Origin: a bacterium
GTDB taxonomy: Bacteria; Patescibacteriota; Minisyncoccia; Phycocordibacterales; UBA1550
Length of the DNA: 48,924 nt
Direction of reading: 5' to 3'
Assembly (NCBI GenBank): GCA_030649835.1
Contig: JAUSES010000068.1
Location: 1-48,924 of the forward strand
Shown here: one piece after another, positions 9,148-17,417 of the stretch
How positions within the stretch are numbered: the stretch's first letter is position 1
Layout of the letters: the number at the start of each line of letters is the position of its first letter
Made by a program: the position numbers and the translations under genes
Notes under the pieces: model-generated
What the model saw: only the letters and a program-made list of their open reading frames with translations
Told to the model about the DNA's origin: nothing
Database searches by the model: none

Positions 9148-9240
9148 ACCGAGGTTAAACCTCGGTTGAGGCGGTAATTCCCTTTGCCGTAGCGCATTTA
9201 CCTCCCTAGGATGACACCGAGGCGCACCGATTTCCACACG

Positions 9241-9271
9241 CAAAAACCCGCCTAAAAGGCGGGTTTTTGCG
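9241..9271. terminator. Intrinsic terminator after 9322
   Basis: CAAAAACCCGCC/GGCGGGTTTTTG, bidirectional. Confidence 0.8.
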
Positions 9272-9321
9272 TGGAATTTATTCTAAATCCCAAATTCTAA
9301 ATTATATCTTCTTTTCCCTAA

Positions 9322-10011
9322 CTAGCGATTTGAGATATCTGCGCGGAGTTTCTCAATGTAGCCTGATGCTGCATCTTTGCCACCGAGTCCAAATGCAAGT
9401 CCGCCAGCGATAGCGAGCATTGCTACAAGGCCAGTAAAGAGTGTCTGCATCATAGGACCTGCAATACCGAGCTGGTTCAATGCTGCAAGAATTGCAACAA
9501 TCCAGATTGCCCAGCGTGCGATACCGCCAACAAACCCAGCTGACTTTGACTCAAGAGCGCGTGCGCCTCCAGTCAAAACTTTCTGAGAAAGATCAGCAAG
9601 AACTGCTGCAACAACCAAAATCAAAGTTGCTACGATAACCTGTGGAATGTATCCAAGAACAACATTTGTCAAAAATGTATTTACCGCCTGAAGATTGAGC
9701 ACATCAAGAGCAGTAACGAGGAATACGATGATAATAAACCACTTTACCAAGCCACCGAGAAACGCACCGGTGTTTAGGTTGAACCCTGCTTTGCTCAAAA
9801 GGCTTTTTGCTCCTGCGCTTTCAAGGATTGCGTCAATTTTAATTGTCTTCACGATCTTTGAAATAACCTCTGCAATAACAGAACCAATCACCCAACCTGC
9901 GATAAAAATAATAACGGCGAGGAGAAGTTGAGCAAACACTGAAACTGCTTGTGTTCCAATATTATTGAAGGCTCCACTCAATTGCATTCCCCAATCTGAA
10001 ATAATAGGCAT
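9322..10011 (-). CDS. Mechanosensitive-channel-like TM-helix-repeat protein (229 aa)
   Basis: Five hydrophobic helices. Two internal repeats show the pattern GW.IGS.IAEVISKIVK and LAD.SQKVLTGGARAL, typical of the conserved TM-helix family related to small-conductance mechanosensitive channels. The last helix is glycine/alanine-rich (AIAGGLAFGLGGKDAASGYIEKL), resembling the pore helix and following segment of MscS. The cytoplasmic beta domain of full MscS is absent, so it belongs to the short form common in candidate phyla. Probably a membrane tension-gated or structural channel. Single gene between terminators. Confidence 0.8.
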   Translation of the reverse strand: MPIISDWGMQLSGAFNNIGTQAVSVFAQLLLAVIIFIAGWVIGSVIAEVISKIVKTIKIDAILESAGAKSLLSKAGFNLNTGAFLGGLVKWFIIIVFLVTALDVLNLQAVNTFLTNVVLGYIPQVIVATLILVVAAVLADLSQKVLTGGARALESKSAGFVGGIARWAIWIVAILAALNQLGIAGPMMQTLFTGLVAMLAIAGGLAFGLGGKDAASGYIEKLRADISNR

Positions 10012-10056
10012 AATCTTTTTGTTTGCTAGGCAAGAATTTCTTCCTGCGTAAACATT

Positions 10057-10224
10057 ATGTTAAAACTGTTAATTGATAAATTGTATCATCAATCCCGCCT
10101 GCACAGCGCCCGCGCTCTTGCGTCCAAGCATGAAATAATTTCAGCCGCGCAAGCAGGAGAGCTTGATTTCTACCCTCTTATTGTACCATTTCACCGGATT
10201 GATTGTGAAGAGGGCTGTGGATAA
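10057..10224 (+). CDS. Possible small protein (55 aa), uncertain
   Basis: An ORF below the track cut-off, starting MLKLLIDKLYHQSRLHSARA and ending ...HRIDCEEGCG, in the gap between two minus-strand genes. Its composition is protein-like (amphipathic helix, few rare residues), but there is no Shine-Dalgarno or promoter. Its stop lies inside a DnaA-box-like sequence. Could be a gene remnant or chance. Confidence 0.25.
   Translation: MLKLLIDKLYHQSRLHSARALASKHEIISAAQAGELDFYPLIVPFHRIDCEEGCG
10216..10224 (-). other. Perfect DnaA-box-like 9-mer
   Basis: TGTGGATAA, the complement of TTATCCACA, extended to TGTGGATAACTC. The same 12-mer occurs at 17346 and 23352. Confidence 0.4.
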
Positions 10225-10239
10225 CTCGGGGGGGGCCGG

Positions 10240-10370
10240 GGGGAACAGGGGAAACGTTGGGACAGGAAGAACAGCGAGTACGCACAAAACGCCATTTGCC
10301 TTCGGCAAATGGCGTTCCTTGTTTTTCGTTCATCCTGTTCTTCCTGTCCCAAACGTTCCCCTTGTTCCCC
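10240..10370. repeat. G-rich palindromic element with internal terminator, copy 1
   Basis: Arms 10240-10274 (GGGGAACAGGGGAAACGTTG...) and 10335-10370 are inverted copies around a perfect hairpin AACGCCATTTGCC/GGCAAATGGCGTT. The same arrangement, with related arm words (GGGACA, CCTGTTCTTCCTGTCCC), appears at 30283-30419. It sits directly after the stop of 10383-11000 and may act as its terminator. Confidence 0.6.
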
Positions 10371-10382
10371 ATGTGAGCCCCC

Positions 10383-11000
10383 TTATTCCACTCCAAGTTT
10401 GTCAATTATTCTGTCATGCCTAAAATCCAGCACGTCGCGGACAAATTTATCATACACACTCACCCGATAAAGAAATTCCTGAGTCTCTAGAGCACCATAG
10501 GAAAGCTCCTTCCCTATTTCTGCCTCAATACTACGGAGAACGCTTTCAATGGTTCGTTTTTTGAGGTCATCTCCCACAATGAGCACATCCACACGCGCCT
10601 CGGGCTCATCTATAAAAACACCAGAAATGGCGAGAAATTTAATTTTCCCTGCAGTTTTGAAACGGCTTGCTATTTCGTCACGACGAAGAGGCATCTCTGA
10701 AACAACGAGATTTTTTAATGCTGAAAGAAGTGATGATGCGGATTTGAGCAGGAAACCAGAAGCTCTTTTCCTTTTTGGTTTGGCATCTTTATTTTTTGTG
10801 GTGATTTCTTTTGTAAACGCTTTTGTAGAGACAATGCCAACAGACTTAAGAAGTGCAAGCTCTCTGCGCGCCTCTGTAGTAGATACTTTGCTTTTTTCTG
10901 CGACCATCGCGACATCAAAAGCCTCCAGTGGGTTCAGCAAAAACAAGCGCAAAATCTTCACGCGCGCCTGACTACCAAATAGTTTTCCAAGTGGATCCAT
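10383..11000 (-). CDS. Winged-helix plus nucleotidyltransferase-like regulator (205 aa)
   Basis: N-terminal winged helix-turn-helix (residues about 5-65: SQARVKILRLFLLNP then STTEARRELALLKSVGIV), a lysine-rich linker, and a C-terminal domain (about 105-200) with the pattern LAISGVF...EARVDVLIVGDDLKKRTIE. That pattern recalls MNT-like nucleotidyltransferase domains, but the catalytic G-S...D-x-D signature is not intact, so it may be inactive. Such proteins are common in Parcubacteria next to unrelated genes. Start chosen at 11000, where the DNA-binding domain begins and TATACT lies 7 nt upstream; the track start has no support. Probably a transcriptional regulator. Confidence 0.7.
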   Translation of the reverse strand: MDPLGKLFGSQARVKILRLFLLNPLEAFDVAMVAEKSKVSTTEARRELALLKSVGIVSTKAFTKEITTKNKDAKPKRKRASGFLLKSASSLLSALKNLVVSEMPLRRDEIASRFKTAGKIKFLAISGVFIDEPEARVDVLIVGDDLKKRTIESVLRSIEAEIGKELSYGALETQEFLYRVSVYDKFVRDVLDFRHDRIIDKLGVE

Positions 11001-11035
11001 GGCAAATAGTATACCATTAGTAAGTGGAAAGGAAA

Positions 11036-11068
11036 AAGAGGTTGGCCGTACGGCCAACCCCTTTTTCC
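11036..11068. terminator. Palindromic terminator
   Basis: GGTTGGCCGTACGGCCAACC followed by T's on the plus strand. It lies between the start of 10383-11000 and the duplicated rplL tail. Confidence 0.6.
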
Positions 11069-11091
11069 TTGTTTACATAGGCGAGGCCTAT

Positions 11092-11140
11092 GTAAAGGTT
11101 ACTTAAAAGTAACCTTCGCACCAACCGTCGGCGAAACGCC
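11092..11140 (-). pseudogene. Duplicated 3' tail of rplL
   Basis: The minus strand encodes ...TVGAKVTFK-stop, the same last residues as the intact L7/L12 gene (GAKVTFK-stop), and the DNA matches 11321-11350 over about 28 bases with four differences. Upstream coding is lost within a few codons. It lies beyond the rplL terminator, so it is a non-functional remnant of a duplication or insertion event. The GC-rich 11141-11256 between has no gene. Confidence 0.5.
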
Positions 11141-11256
11141 TCCTTGAGGTCACGCATATTCGCCTGCTGGCGAATTGCGCTACCCCGCCTCCTTCGCCTT
11201 CGCTCAGTCCGGCCTTGCGAAGCTACGCACGCTCGCTTCTCACCCACTCTCTCAAC

Positions 11257-11288
11257 ATAAGAAAAACCGCTGATGCGGTTTTTCTTAT
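11257..11288. terminator. rplL terminator
   Basis: ATAAGAAAAACCGC/GCGGTTTTTCTTAT with a T-rich 3' arm on the minus strand, 38 nt after the rplL stop. Confidence 0.8.
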
Positions 11289-11326
11289 TGCTCACTTGAG
11301 CTCCTTTCAAAGCTGTTCGCGTAAAG

Positions 11327-11719
11327 TTACTTGAAGGTAACTTTAGCACCTGCTTCCTCAAGCTTCTTCTTGAATTCCTCTGCATCTGCCTTCTTCATAC
11401 CCTCTTTGAGCATTGAAGGAGCGGCATCTACGAGGTCCTTTGCCTCTTTCAATCCAAGTGCAAGAACTTCCTTTACCACCTTGATAACAGCAATCTTTGT
11501 GTCACCTGAAGCGGTCAATTCTACGCTAAATGAATCCTTTTCCTCTGCGCCAGCGGCTGCGGCTGCGGGAGCTGCGGCTGCGGCAACAGCTGAAACACCA
11601 AACTTCTCCTCGAGAACTTTTACAAGCTCGTGAAGATCAAGAACGGTCATGGTCTCTATCTTCTCTACAAGGTCCTTGAACTTTGCAGGAACTACTACGT
11701 CTTTGTTTTCTTCTGTCAT
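11327..11719 (-). CDS. rplL: 50S ribosomal protein L7/L12
   Basis: Stalk protein that recruits translation GTPases. The 130-aa product shows the N-terminal dimerisation helices (residues about 10-40), an alanine-rich hinge ([12 protein letters not shown]) and the conserved C-terminal domain with [20 protein letters not shown] and AKVTFK at the end. Length is normal (about 120-130). It follows rplJ by 31 nt in the usual rplJ-rplL order and ends at a clear terminator. Confidence 0.97.
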   Translation of the reverse strand: MTEENKDVVVPAKFKDLVEKIETMTVLDLHELVKVLEEKFGVSAVAAAAAPAAAAAGAEEKDSFSVELTASGDTKIAVIKVVKEVLALGLKEAKDLVDAAPSMLKEGMKKADAEEFKKKLEEAGAKVTFK

Positions 11720-11750
11720 GTTAATGTTAATAGTTAAATTTTTAATTTCC

Positions 11751-12386
11751 TTAGGCTGTTGCTTCAGTAGCTACTGATGCTACTTCAGCTACTACTTCTG
11801 CAGGAGCTACTTCGACTACAGGAGCCTCAGCTACTACTGCTTCTACGGTAGGAGCCACTTCTGCGGGAACTTCTGCTTTTGCTACAGGTGCAGACCCTTT
11901 TGATTCGGCGATCTGTCCCATCGCAATAGCCAAACGCTGAATAGGTGAATTGATAATGTTTACAAACATTCCACGAAGCACCTTGAGTGGTGGAATTGTT
12001 GCAATTGCCATCATTTCCTCCCTTGTCTTGTACTCTCCATCAAAGATTCCACCCACGATTGAGATTGAACCCTTATCGCGTGGTGTTGTTTGAAAGGCAT
12101 ATGTTTCGCGTGCGGGAGCGAGGAGATCCTCACCATACGCAATCGAAAGTTCTCCGGGAAGCTCAGGCATGGTGCCCTTTGCTTTTAGGTCTCCGAGAAC
12201 ACGCTTTGCAAGAGTCTTTTTTGTAACAAAGTATCCTACATTATCAGCTAAAAGTTTTCTGCGAAGTATCTTTGTTTCAGAAACAGGGAGTGCTTTAAAG
12301 TTTACGAAGACAATTGATTTTGCCTTTGCAAGACGCTCTGTCATTCCCGCTACCAGTTCTACTTTTTTCTGTTTTGTAATTGCCAT
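11751..12386 (-). CDS. rplJ: 50S ribosomal protein L10
   Basis: Base of the L7/L12 stalk. Start at 12386 ([20 protein letters not shown]), the conserved start of the family; the track start adds 22 leader-derived codons. The core matches L10 ([43 protein letters not shown]). The C-terminus is extended by an alanine/valine/glutamate-rich low-complexity tail of about 45 residues, giving 211 aa against a usual 165-180. Preceded by an L10-type leader, so autoregulation by L10(L12)4 is likely. Confidence 0.95.
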   Translation of the reverse strand: MAITKQKKVELVAGMTERLAKAKSIVFVNFKALPVSETKILRRKLLADNVGYFVTKKTLAKRVLGDLKAKGTMPELPGELSIAYGEDLLAPARETYAFQTTPRDKGSISIVGGIFDGEYKTREEMMAIATIPPLKVLRGMFVNIINSPIQRLAIAMGQIAESKGSAPVAKAEVPAEVAPTVEAVVAEAPVVEVAPAEVVAEVASVATEATA

Positions 12387-12683
12387 AAATTGATAACTTT
12401 TAAACGATTCGACGGCTCTCGCGCGAAGCGCTTGAGCCGTAAAGCCATCCATATTAAAACGGAATGAGTCGACCTCCGCAGGGCTTACCGACCTGTCACC
12501 TAATACTTTTCTGCTACAATTTTCAATTTTCGGTTACGAGTTGCCAAAAATTCTTCGAAGTATCTCGATATTCCTCATAATTTTTGACTACGTCTCACTC
12601 GAAAATTGAAAATCTCGCTACGAAAATTATTAGGCTCCACGTCTTGTCACATTTCTCTGTAACAGCCTACTTCTTCGGGCTTC
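12387..12683 (-). promoter_or_regulatory. L10 leader (rplJ autoregulatory 5' UTR)
   Basis: A 300-nt leader between the promoter and rplJ. The segment GTAAGCCCTGCGGAGGTCGA (12465-12490 region) resembles the L10-binding kink-turn/loop of L10 leaders, which mimics the L10 site of 23S. A long hairpin (12499-12634) is inserted in it. Identification is by pattern and context only. Confidence 0.55.
12499..12634 (-). repeat. Long imperfect hairpin in the L10 leader
   Basis: Arms 12499-12533 and 12600-12634 pair (CTAATA.TTTT...CAATTTTCAATTTTCG against its complement) and the interior continues pairing. About 135 nt, AT-rich, like the elements at the 23S gene, rpsF leader and ssb-rpsR gap. Confidence 0.6.
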
Positions 12684-12689
12684 GGGGTC

Positions 12690-12718
12690 ATCTTATCTCA
12701 CGCGGGCAACATTGTCAA
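12690..12718 (-). promoter_or_regulatory. rplJ-rplL promoter
   Basis: TTGACA, 17-nt spacer, TAAGAT on the minus strand. The -10 box overlaps the stop codon of the 47-aa ORF. Confidence 0.7.
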
Positions 12719-12836
12719 CCGTCATAATAGCTGAATTTATATCACCCAATTTCAAAATCTCGGACACAGTCACCCCCGCAAGCCCCACAATGATAATCGC
12801 CGTAAAACCTATAATTGTTTTTACGATTTCATACAT
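12693..12836 (-). CDS. Small single-pass membrane protein (47 aa)
   Basis: An ORF below the track threshold: MYEIVKTIIGFTAIIIVGLA... with one membrane helix and a charged C-terminus. TATAAT lies exactly 6 nt before the ATG, predicting a leaderless mRNA. Its stop overlaps the rplJ promoter. SecE normally precedes this cluster and is also a one-helix protein, but the SecE signature is not seen, so it is left unnamed. Confidence 0.5.
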   Translation of the reverse strand: MYEIVKTIIGFTAIIIVGLAGVTVSEILKLGDINSAIMTVDNVARVR

Positions 12837-12889
12837 AGGCCCATTATATCATGGAACATGCTACAACCCCTAGAAACCTCCCTTCCAAC

Positions 12890-12988
12890 AAAGGACGGTC
12901 CTTTTATAAACACTGCATGGTTTTCAAAAAGGACGGTCCTTTTATAACTTTGCGGGATTCTCTACAAAGGACCGTCCTTTGTAGAGAA
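12890..12988. repeat. Triple REP palindrome AAAGGACSGTCCTTT
   Basis: Three copies at 12890-12904, 12928-12942 (G centre) and 12966-12980 (C centre, i.e. opposite orientation). The last is extended to a 33-nt perfect palindrome (ATTCTCTAC...GTAGAGAAT). The same palindrome flanks the RAYT transposase at 17362, 17403 and 19183. Positioned just after the stop of 12998-16654, where it may also end transcription. Confidence 0.8.
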
Positions 12989-12997
12989 TGTCTAGGC

Positions 12998-15900
12998 TTA
13001 CTCAAGTGCACAATCAGGACGAAATTCGCAAACGGCAATATTTTGACCGTTGTCGTGCACGGAAGTGTTGCTCAAAATTACTGATTCTGAGGTGTCAACG
13101 GAAATCCCGACCGTGTTTCCTGTAATCTCACTGTTTGTTATACTAACGGGTTCAAGGGGTTTTTCTACAGTAATACCACTACCGTAGTCGGACCATATTA
13201 GTGAGCCTTCTTCATCATAATACACTTCTGATTTATTGAACCCTTTCACCGTGGTGCTTGCAATAGTTGTCACTCCACCATAAATTTCTATCCCATCATT
13301 GGGGCCATTTTCAATAACAACATTAGTGATAGTGGAAGTTGCATCATCTAAAGAAATACCGTAGTCCTCAACATTTCTAATAGTGGTGTCCGAAACGTTT
13401 AATATTGAATCATAGGCGCCAATACCGTTGCCCTCTATTCCATCAATGGTTGTTGATGCAATAGTTAATATTGAATTACCATACGCCCCGAACGCGTCTC
13501 CCCAGCAAACATTCTTAACTGTTGATGAGCTCACTGTTAGCACAGAATTATTATCTGCACCAAAAGCATCCCCACAGATATTATTAATTACCGCCCCGCT
13601 GACTGTTACCGTTGAATTATTGTAAGAGCCAAACCCATCTCCTCGTCCAAGATTGTTGACAGTGGTTGACGCAACAGTAATTACAGAATTATTGAATGCG
13701 TCAAAGGCATTACCTTTCTCACTGTTATCTATAGCAATTGAAAAGGCATCTATCGTTGAAAAATCATTTGCATAAAACGCACTGTTGATTAGATTGTTGA
13801 AATTAGTATTTTCCACAAAAATCTGTCCGTGACTAATCGCTGCGAGACCGCCGTCAGTGTGAATAAAATCTGAATTTCGAACATCTATTCTTGCATGATC
13901 AATAATTATTTCCCCTACATCCTCAAGTTGTACGTATTCAAGCGTGCTCGTTCCCGTACCACCACGAAGAATCAACCTGCCCGTTGGATTTCCCAAAAAT
14001 GAGTTAAAAATAATTGGTTCTTCGACCGTTCCTCTCGCATCAAGTGTTCCATTAACCACCAATGCCCCATCATACCGATAATATTCGCGACAATTGCATC
14101 TCTGTCTATAAAACGAAATAGTGACACCGGGTTCTATGGTCAGTGTACTAGTAGCGCTTACAGAAATAGTTGTCGTCGCGACATATCTTTCTTCATCTGA
14201 AGTCAGAGTAAAGTCGCTTGTGATATTCTTCCCTTTATTGATGAGCATGCTTATTGAATTCTGCATACCAGGGGTACCACCGATTAGATTGTCATCAGCA
14301 TCTAATCCGTTTCTGCTAAGCCCTTCACGATAGCACCCGGTCGAATATATGTATTCAATTTTCGCTTTTTGAGAACATTCGAACATCTCATCATCAGTCC
14401 TCGTGTCGCCGAGGTTGGTGCCCCAGTTTTCAGGATTTGAACCATCTTCTCTTGAGGAATAACGTTCCATCGTTTTTCTTGATGTTGTGCTGTTCGTGCC
14501 TCCCGCCCATGCTCCTTCGGGGGTTTGGTCAAACGTGGTGGATGCGTAAGAAAGATTGAGCTGTTCTCCGGAGTTGCCGAGAGCTCCAGTGTAAATTTGA
14601 TGCGCTGCTACATCAGAAACGGTTGTGTCGTCGATGCGTTCAAAAACAAGATACCCTCGCGGAGCGATCGTACCGGTGAGTTTCACGTGTGGCATGCCGT
14701 CTTTTGCATTAAGCTCCCATTGCGACAGGTCAATCGTATGCGTAGTATTGTTTTTTATTTCAAACCATTCGTCAGTCGCGGAAGCAACGGTCCCCATCCA
14801 CGCGATCTCATTGATGGCAACAGGAATTGTGGCGACAGAAACTTTTTGCGTGCTTGTGGCGCTTACGGTGCCGTCCGGACCAACTGCTACAACCTCAAAT
14901 ACATAATCAGAAAAATCTTTTGCAATTTCATCAAGAGCATTATCTGTTGTTGTAGCGATTGTCCCATTTTTGTTGACGACATAATGATCAGCTCCTTCAA
15001 CTTGTGTCCACTCAAAACGCACTGTTGTGGTGGCTAAAAGACACCCGTCGGTTGCTAGGGTTTGCGCACATTGTGATGCAGAAAGAATGGGCGCGGCCAC
15101 AGCCACACCCACTCTTTCTGCCGTCTCCCCTTTCCCAGTTGCTTCGTCCGTACCCGAAGTGCTCGTTTGTGTTCCCAAAACCTGCTGTGTCGGCGAGCCT
15201 CCACCACTACTGTCCCCCGTAACCGTTCCCACAAACACCAGCTTCGGCATATTCGTCCCCGCCTCCCCCACCTTCGGCTCAAATACAAAAACTGTCTGGG
15301 GTTCTTGCTGGTTTTGTATTTGCGGTTGCTTTGGAATGGTTGTCGTTATTTTTGTTGTTGTCGGTTGTGTTTTTGTGGTCTGTTGTATAAATACTATTGA
15401 ATTTAGTACAGTATCCTTGCTGACTTCGTATCCAGTTTTAATTGCGCCTGGAATAGCTGCAATCTGATTTTTAGACCAATTGTAAGAAGCTACTTCCGCT
15501 GCTCCCACACCAAAGAGTGCAATTTTTGTTCCGTTCGCTCCTTCTTGCACGGAAACAGTTCCTACTGTCACGACCCCAGACCCGAAGGAATACAGTGAGT
15601 TCCACGCAGGAGTAATTACTGGATCAATAATATAATCAGAAACAAGATACCCGAAACCGTATGTTAACCTTGTAAAAAACCCTGGGACTCCTGTGCGTGA
15701 CAAAATTTGTGCTTGAACAGTATTAGCACGTGTTTCTGCTTCCTTTTTTTTGCGTAATTCAGCTTGATATATCGCCCGTGCTTTTTCCCCCTCCTTAAAA
15801 AACAGGTCAACGACGCCAGCCCCACTTGGAATTATTTGTAGGGATAGTCGGTCGAAATAGGATGAGAGGATGGAGGTATTATCTTCAGTATTTAAAATTT

Positions 15901-16654
15901 TATTTCGTGAACCATCTTTCTCTTGCTTTACAATAGCAAGTTTGACCATCTCGCCTGTTAGATTATCTTTGGCATAAGCATACCCATCCAAAACACTTGT
16001 AAATACCGGTTCTGCGTAGACGGAGCCCTCAATCGTATCTCTGCTAAAAAAATTCCTATTTGAATAATTTGCCAAAAAATCAAAATATGCCCCGAGGTCA
16101 TTAAAAACTCTTGCCAGTGAGCCCGCATCCATGTATCGTTTCCCAAGCCCTGCCAATGATGTGCGATTTTTATTTAGTGCTGACCAGTCCTCATAAGGGC
16201 TGTCCCCTCCAAGAGCTTCCCATACTGGTAAATGTTGGTCGTTTCTTGTATGGTCCGGAACCCCCATGTCTTCTATCAAGTGGACTACGTGTCCAAGTGC
16301 TACAAACGCACCACTTTCATCTCCTTCTGCGTAAAGTTTTATCGCATCATTCCAGTCATATTTGTTCAGCTCCACATCGCCTAGCGCCCAGTCTTTTGCA
16401 CTACGGCTAGACGCCACACCCATTCCACGCACTGGATCATAGAAATGATTTACTGCGCGAGTAGAAGGCTCGTCTTCTTCCATAGCACCCTTTATCATAG
16501 ATTCTTTTTGAGTGTTGGTAATTTTATTACCAAATTGTAGATTATAAAATTCCACCACTTGTTCGGTGAGCCCTGCGTGTGTTTGTGTCGGCTCATAGGC
16601 AAAAGCGTCGGATGGGATAGTGAAAAAAATTATGATGAGAAATAATTTTTTCAT
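12998..16654 (-). CDS. Giant secreted protein: phospholipase C-like, lamin-tail and beta-helix domains (1218 aa)
   Basis: Signal peptide (residues 1-19). Residues about 22-230 resemble zinc-dependent phospholipase C/P1 nuclease-like domains (NHFYDP, W at the start of a helix, LGHVVHLIEDMGVPDHTRND with metal-binding His/Asp). A Thr/Pro/Gln linker and a fibronectin-like domain (about 520-610) follow. Residues about 612-750 match the lamin-tail domain (INEIAWMGTV...DEWFEIKNNTT...LSQWEL). A parallel beta-helix with repeats of the form GDAFGA.NNS.LTV.SSTV.N lies at about 820-1205. Start at 16654, where the signal peptide begins; CATACT lies 7 nt upstream. It follows 16660-17256 by 5 nt. Probably a cell-surface or secreted enzyme acting on lipids or host/partner surfaces; activity is inferred. 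Confidence 0.8.
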   Translation of the reverse strand: MKKLFLIIIFFTIPSDAFAYEPTQTHAGLTEQVVEFYNLQFGNKITNTQKESMIKGAMEEDEPSTRAVNHFYDPVRGMGVASSRSAKDWALGDVELNKYDWNDAIKLYAEGDESGAFVALGHVVHLIEDMGVPDHTRNDQHLPVWEALGGDSPYEDWSALNKNRTSLAGLGKRYMDAGSLARVFNDLGAYFDFLANYSNRNFFSRDTIEGSVYAEPVFTSVLDGYAYAKDNLTGEMVKLAIVKQEKDGSRNKILNTEDNTSILSSYFDRLSLQIIPSGAGVVDLFFKEGEKARAIYQAELRKKKEAETRANTVQAQILSRTGVPGFFTRLTYGFGYLVSDYIIDPVITPAWNSLYSFGSGVVTVGTVSVQEGANGTKIALFGVGAAEVASYNWSKNQIAAIPGAIKTGYEVSKDTVLNSIVFIQQTTKTQPTTTKITTTIPKQPQIQNQQEPQTVFVFEPKVGEAGTNMPKLVFVGTVTGDSSGGGSPTQQVLGTQTSTSGTDEATGKGETAERVGVAVAAPILSASQCAQTLATDGCLLATTTVRFEWTQVEGADHYVVNKNGTIATTTDNALDEIAKDFSDYVFEVVAVGPDGTVSATSTQKVSVATIPVAINEIAWMGTVASATDEWFEIKNNTTHTIDLSQWELNAKDGMPHVKLTGTIAPRGYLVFERIDDTTVSDVAAHQIYTGALGNSGEQLNLSYASTTFDQTPEGAWAGGTNSTTSRKTMERYSSREDGSNPENWGTNLGDTRTDDEMFECSQKAKIEYIYSTGCYREGLSRNGLDADDNLIGGTPGMQNSISMLINKGKNITSDFTLTSDEERYVATTTISVSATSTLTIEPGVTISFYRQRCNCREYYRYDGALVVNGTLDARGTVEEPIIFNSFLGNPTGRLILRGGTGTSTLEYVQLEDVGEIIIDHARIDVRNSDFIHTDGGLAAISHGQIFVENTNFNNLINSAFYANDFSTIDAFSIAIDNSEKGNAFDAFNNSVITVASTTVNNLGRGDGFGSYNNSTVTVSGAVINNICGDAFGADNNSVLTVSSSTVKNVCWGDAFGAYGNSILTIASTTIDGIEGNGIGAYDSILNVSDTTIRNVEDYGISLDDATSTITNVVIENGPNDGIEIYGGVTTIASTTVKGFNKSEVYYDEEGSLIWSDYGSGITVEKPLEPVSITNSEITGNTVGISVDTSESVILSNTSVHDNGQNIAVCEFRPDCALE

Positions 16655-16659
16655 AAAAT

Positions 16660-17256
16660 CTAGTATGGTTGTTTTATTTTCCAAATTTTTGTGTAAGGAT
16701 TTTTTTCCATATCAGTAAATTTAGAACTTTTGCTTCCGGCAGGAACAAATAGTTTATCTCCGTTTTTTCCAAAAGACACTGTCTCATCTTTTATTGTAGT
16801 GTATGTATAATCAAAAGTGCACCCATCTCCCTTTTCATTACACTTCTTTACTCCCCTTTTATAGACATCGTTTACGTACTCAATACTTTGATGCAAGTCC
16901 CCTTGTTTCTGTAACTCCTTTTCTAGCCCTTCCAAAGCTTTTCCCTGCACGGAAAGTTCATAATACTTACTTGCCTTTTCGATGTCACCGGCTTTCAACG
17001 CGGTAATAAATAAATCGAGTGTCTCCTCTGGGGTCTTTCCTCCATCAAAATCATTTTTATATTTTTCTCGCAACGCATTAACTTGCTCGTCGATCACGGC
17101 CTGCCTTTTCGCTTCTATTCTATTTTGTACCCAGGACTCCATTCTTTCTGGTAGCGTACTTGTAAACTCTGGCGCGAAAAAACCAATAGACCACATTACA
17201 ATATACAGCCCCAACAGACCCCACCCTATCCGCTTTAATATTTTCTTCACCTTCAT
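16660..17256 (-). CDS. Membrane-anchored hypothetical protein (198 aa)
   Basis: One N-terminal membrane helix (residues about 9-25), then a soluble outer domain with a helical region and LDLFITALKAGDIEKASKYYEL, resembling DUF4878-like/NTF2-like lipoprotein domains, and a C-terminal beta part with C-N-E-K-G-D-G-C. Start at 17256 because GAGGAG lies 6 nt upstream; the track start 10 codons earlier has no ribosome-binding site. Immediately precedes the phospholipase C-like giant gene and is probably co-transcribed. Function unknown. Confidence 0.7.
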   Translation of the reverse strand: MKVKKILKRIGWGLLGLYIVMWSIGFFAPEFTSTLPERMESWVQNRIEAKRQAVIDEQVNALREKYKNDFDGGKTPEETLDLFITALKAGDIEKASKYYELSVQGKALEGLEKELQKQGDLHQSIEYVNDVYKRGVKKCNEKGDGCTFDYTYTTIKDETVSFGKNGDKLFVPAGSKSSKFTDMEKNPYTKIWKIKQPY

Positions 17257-17345
17257 TTTTGTCTCCTCATTAATATTTTCATTCATACAATTTTCCTAAT
17301 TCTACCAACCACCGCCCTAAACCCCTAATTCCCCTCAACAAAACC

Positions 17346-17354
17346 TGTGGATAA
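17346..17354 (-). other. Perfect DnaA-box-like 9-mer
   Basis: TGTGGATAA within TGTGGATAACTC, identical to copies at 10216 and 23352. Confidence 0.4.
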
Positions 17355-17361
17355 CTCAAAT

Positions 17362-17417
17362 AAAGGACGGTCCTTTGTTTGGGAGAGTGATTTCTTATAA
17401 ATAAAGGACGGTCCTTT
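17362..17417. repeat. REP palindrome pair downstream of the RAYT gene
   Basis: AAAGGACGGTCCTTT at 17362-17376 and again at 17403-17417, the second overlapping the transposase stop codon. Pairing of two such palindromes is typical of REP doublets mobilised by RAYTs. Confidence 0.8.

Noticed and set aside
11017-11385. 122-aa minus-strand ORF downstream of rplL
   Set aside because: Arg-rich translation of GC-rich palindromic filler, crossing the rplL terminator and rplL itself in another frame.
12693-12836. SecE for the 47-aa single-helix protein upstream of rplJ
   Set aside because: Position is suggestive, but the SecE signature and basic cytoplasmic helix are absent and nusG, rplK and rplA do not follow.
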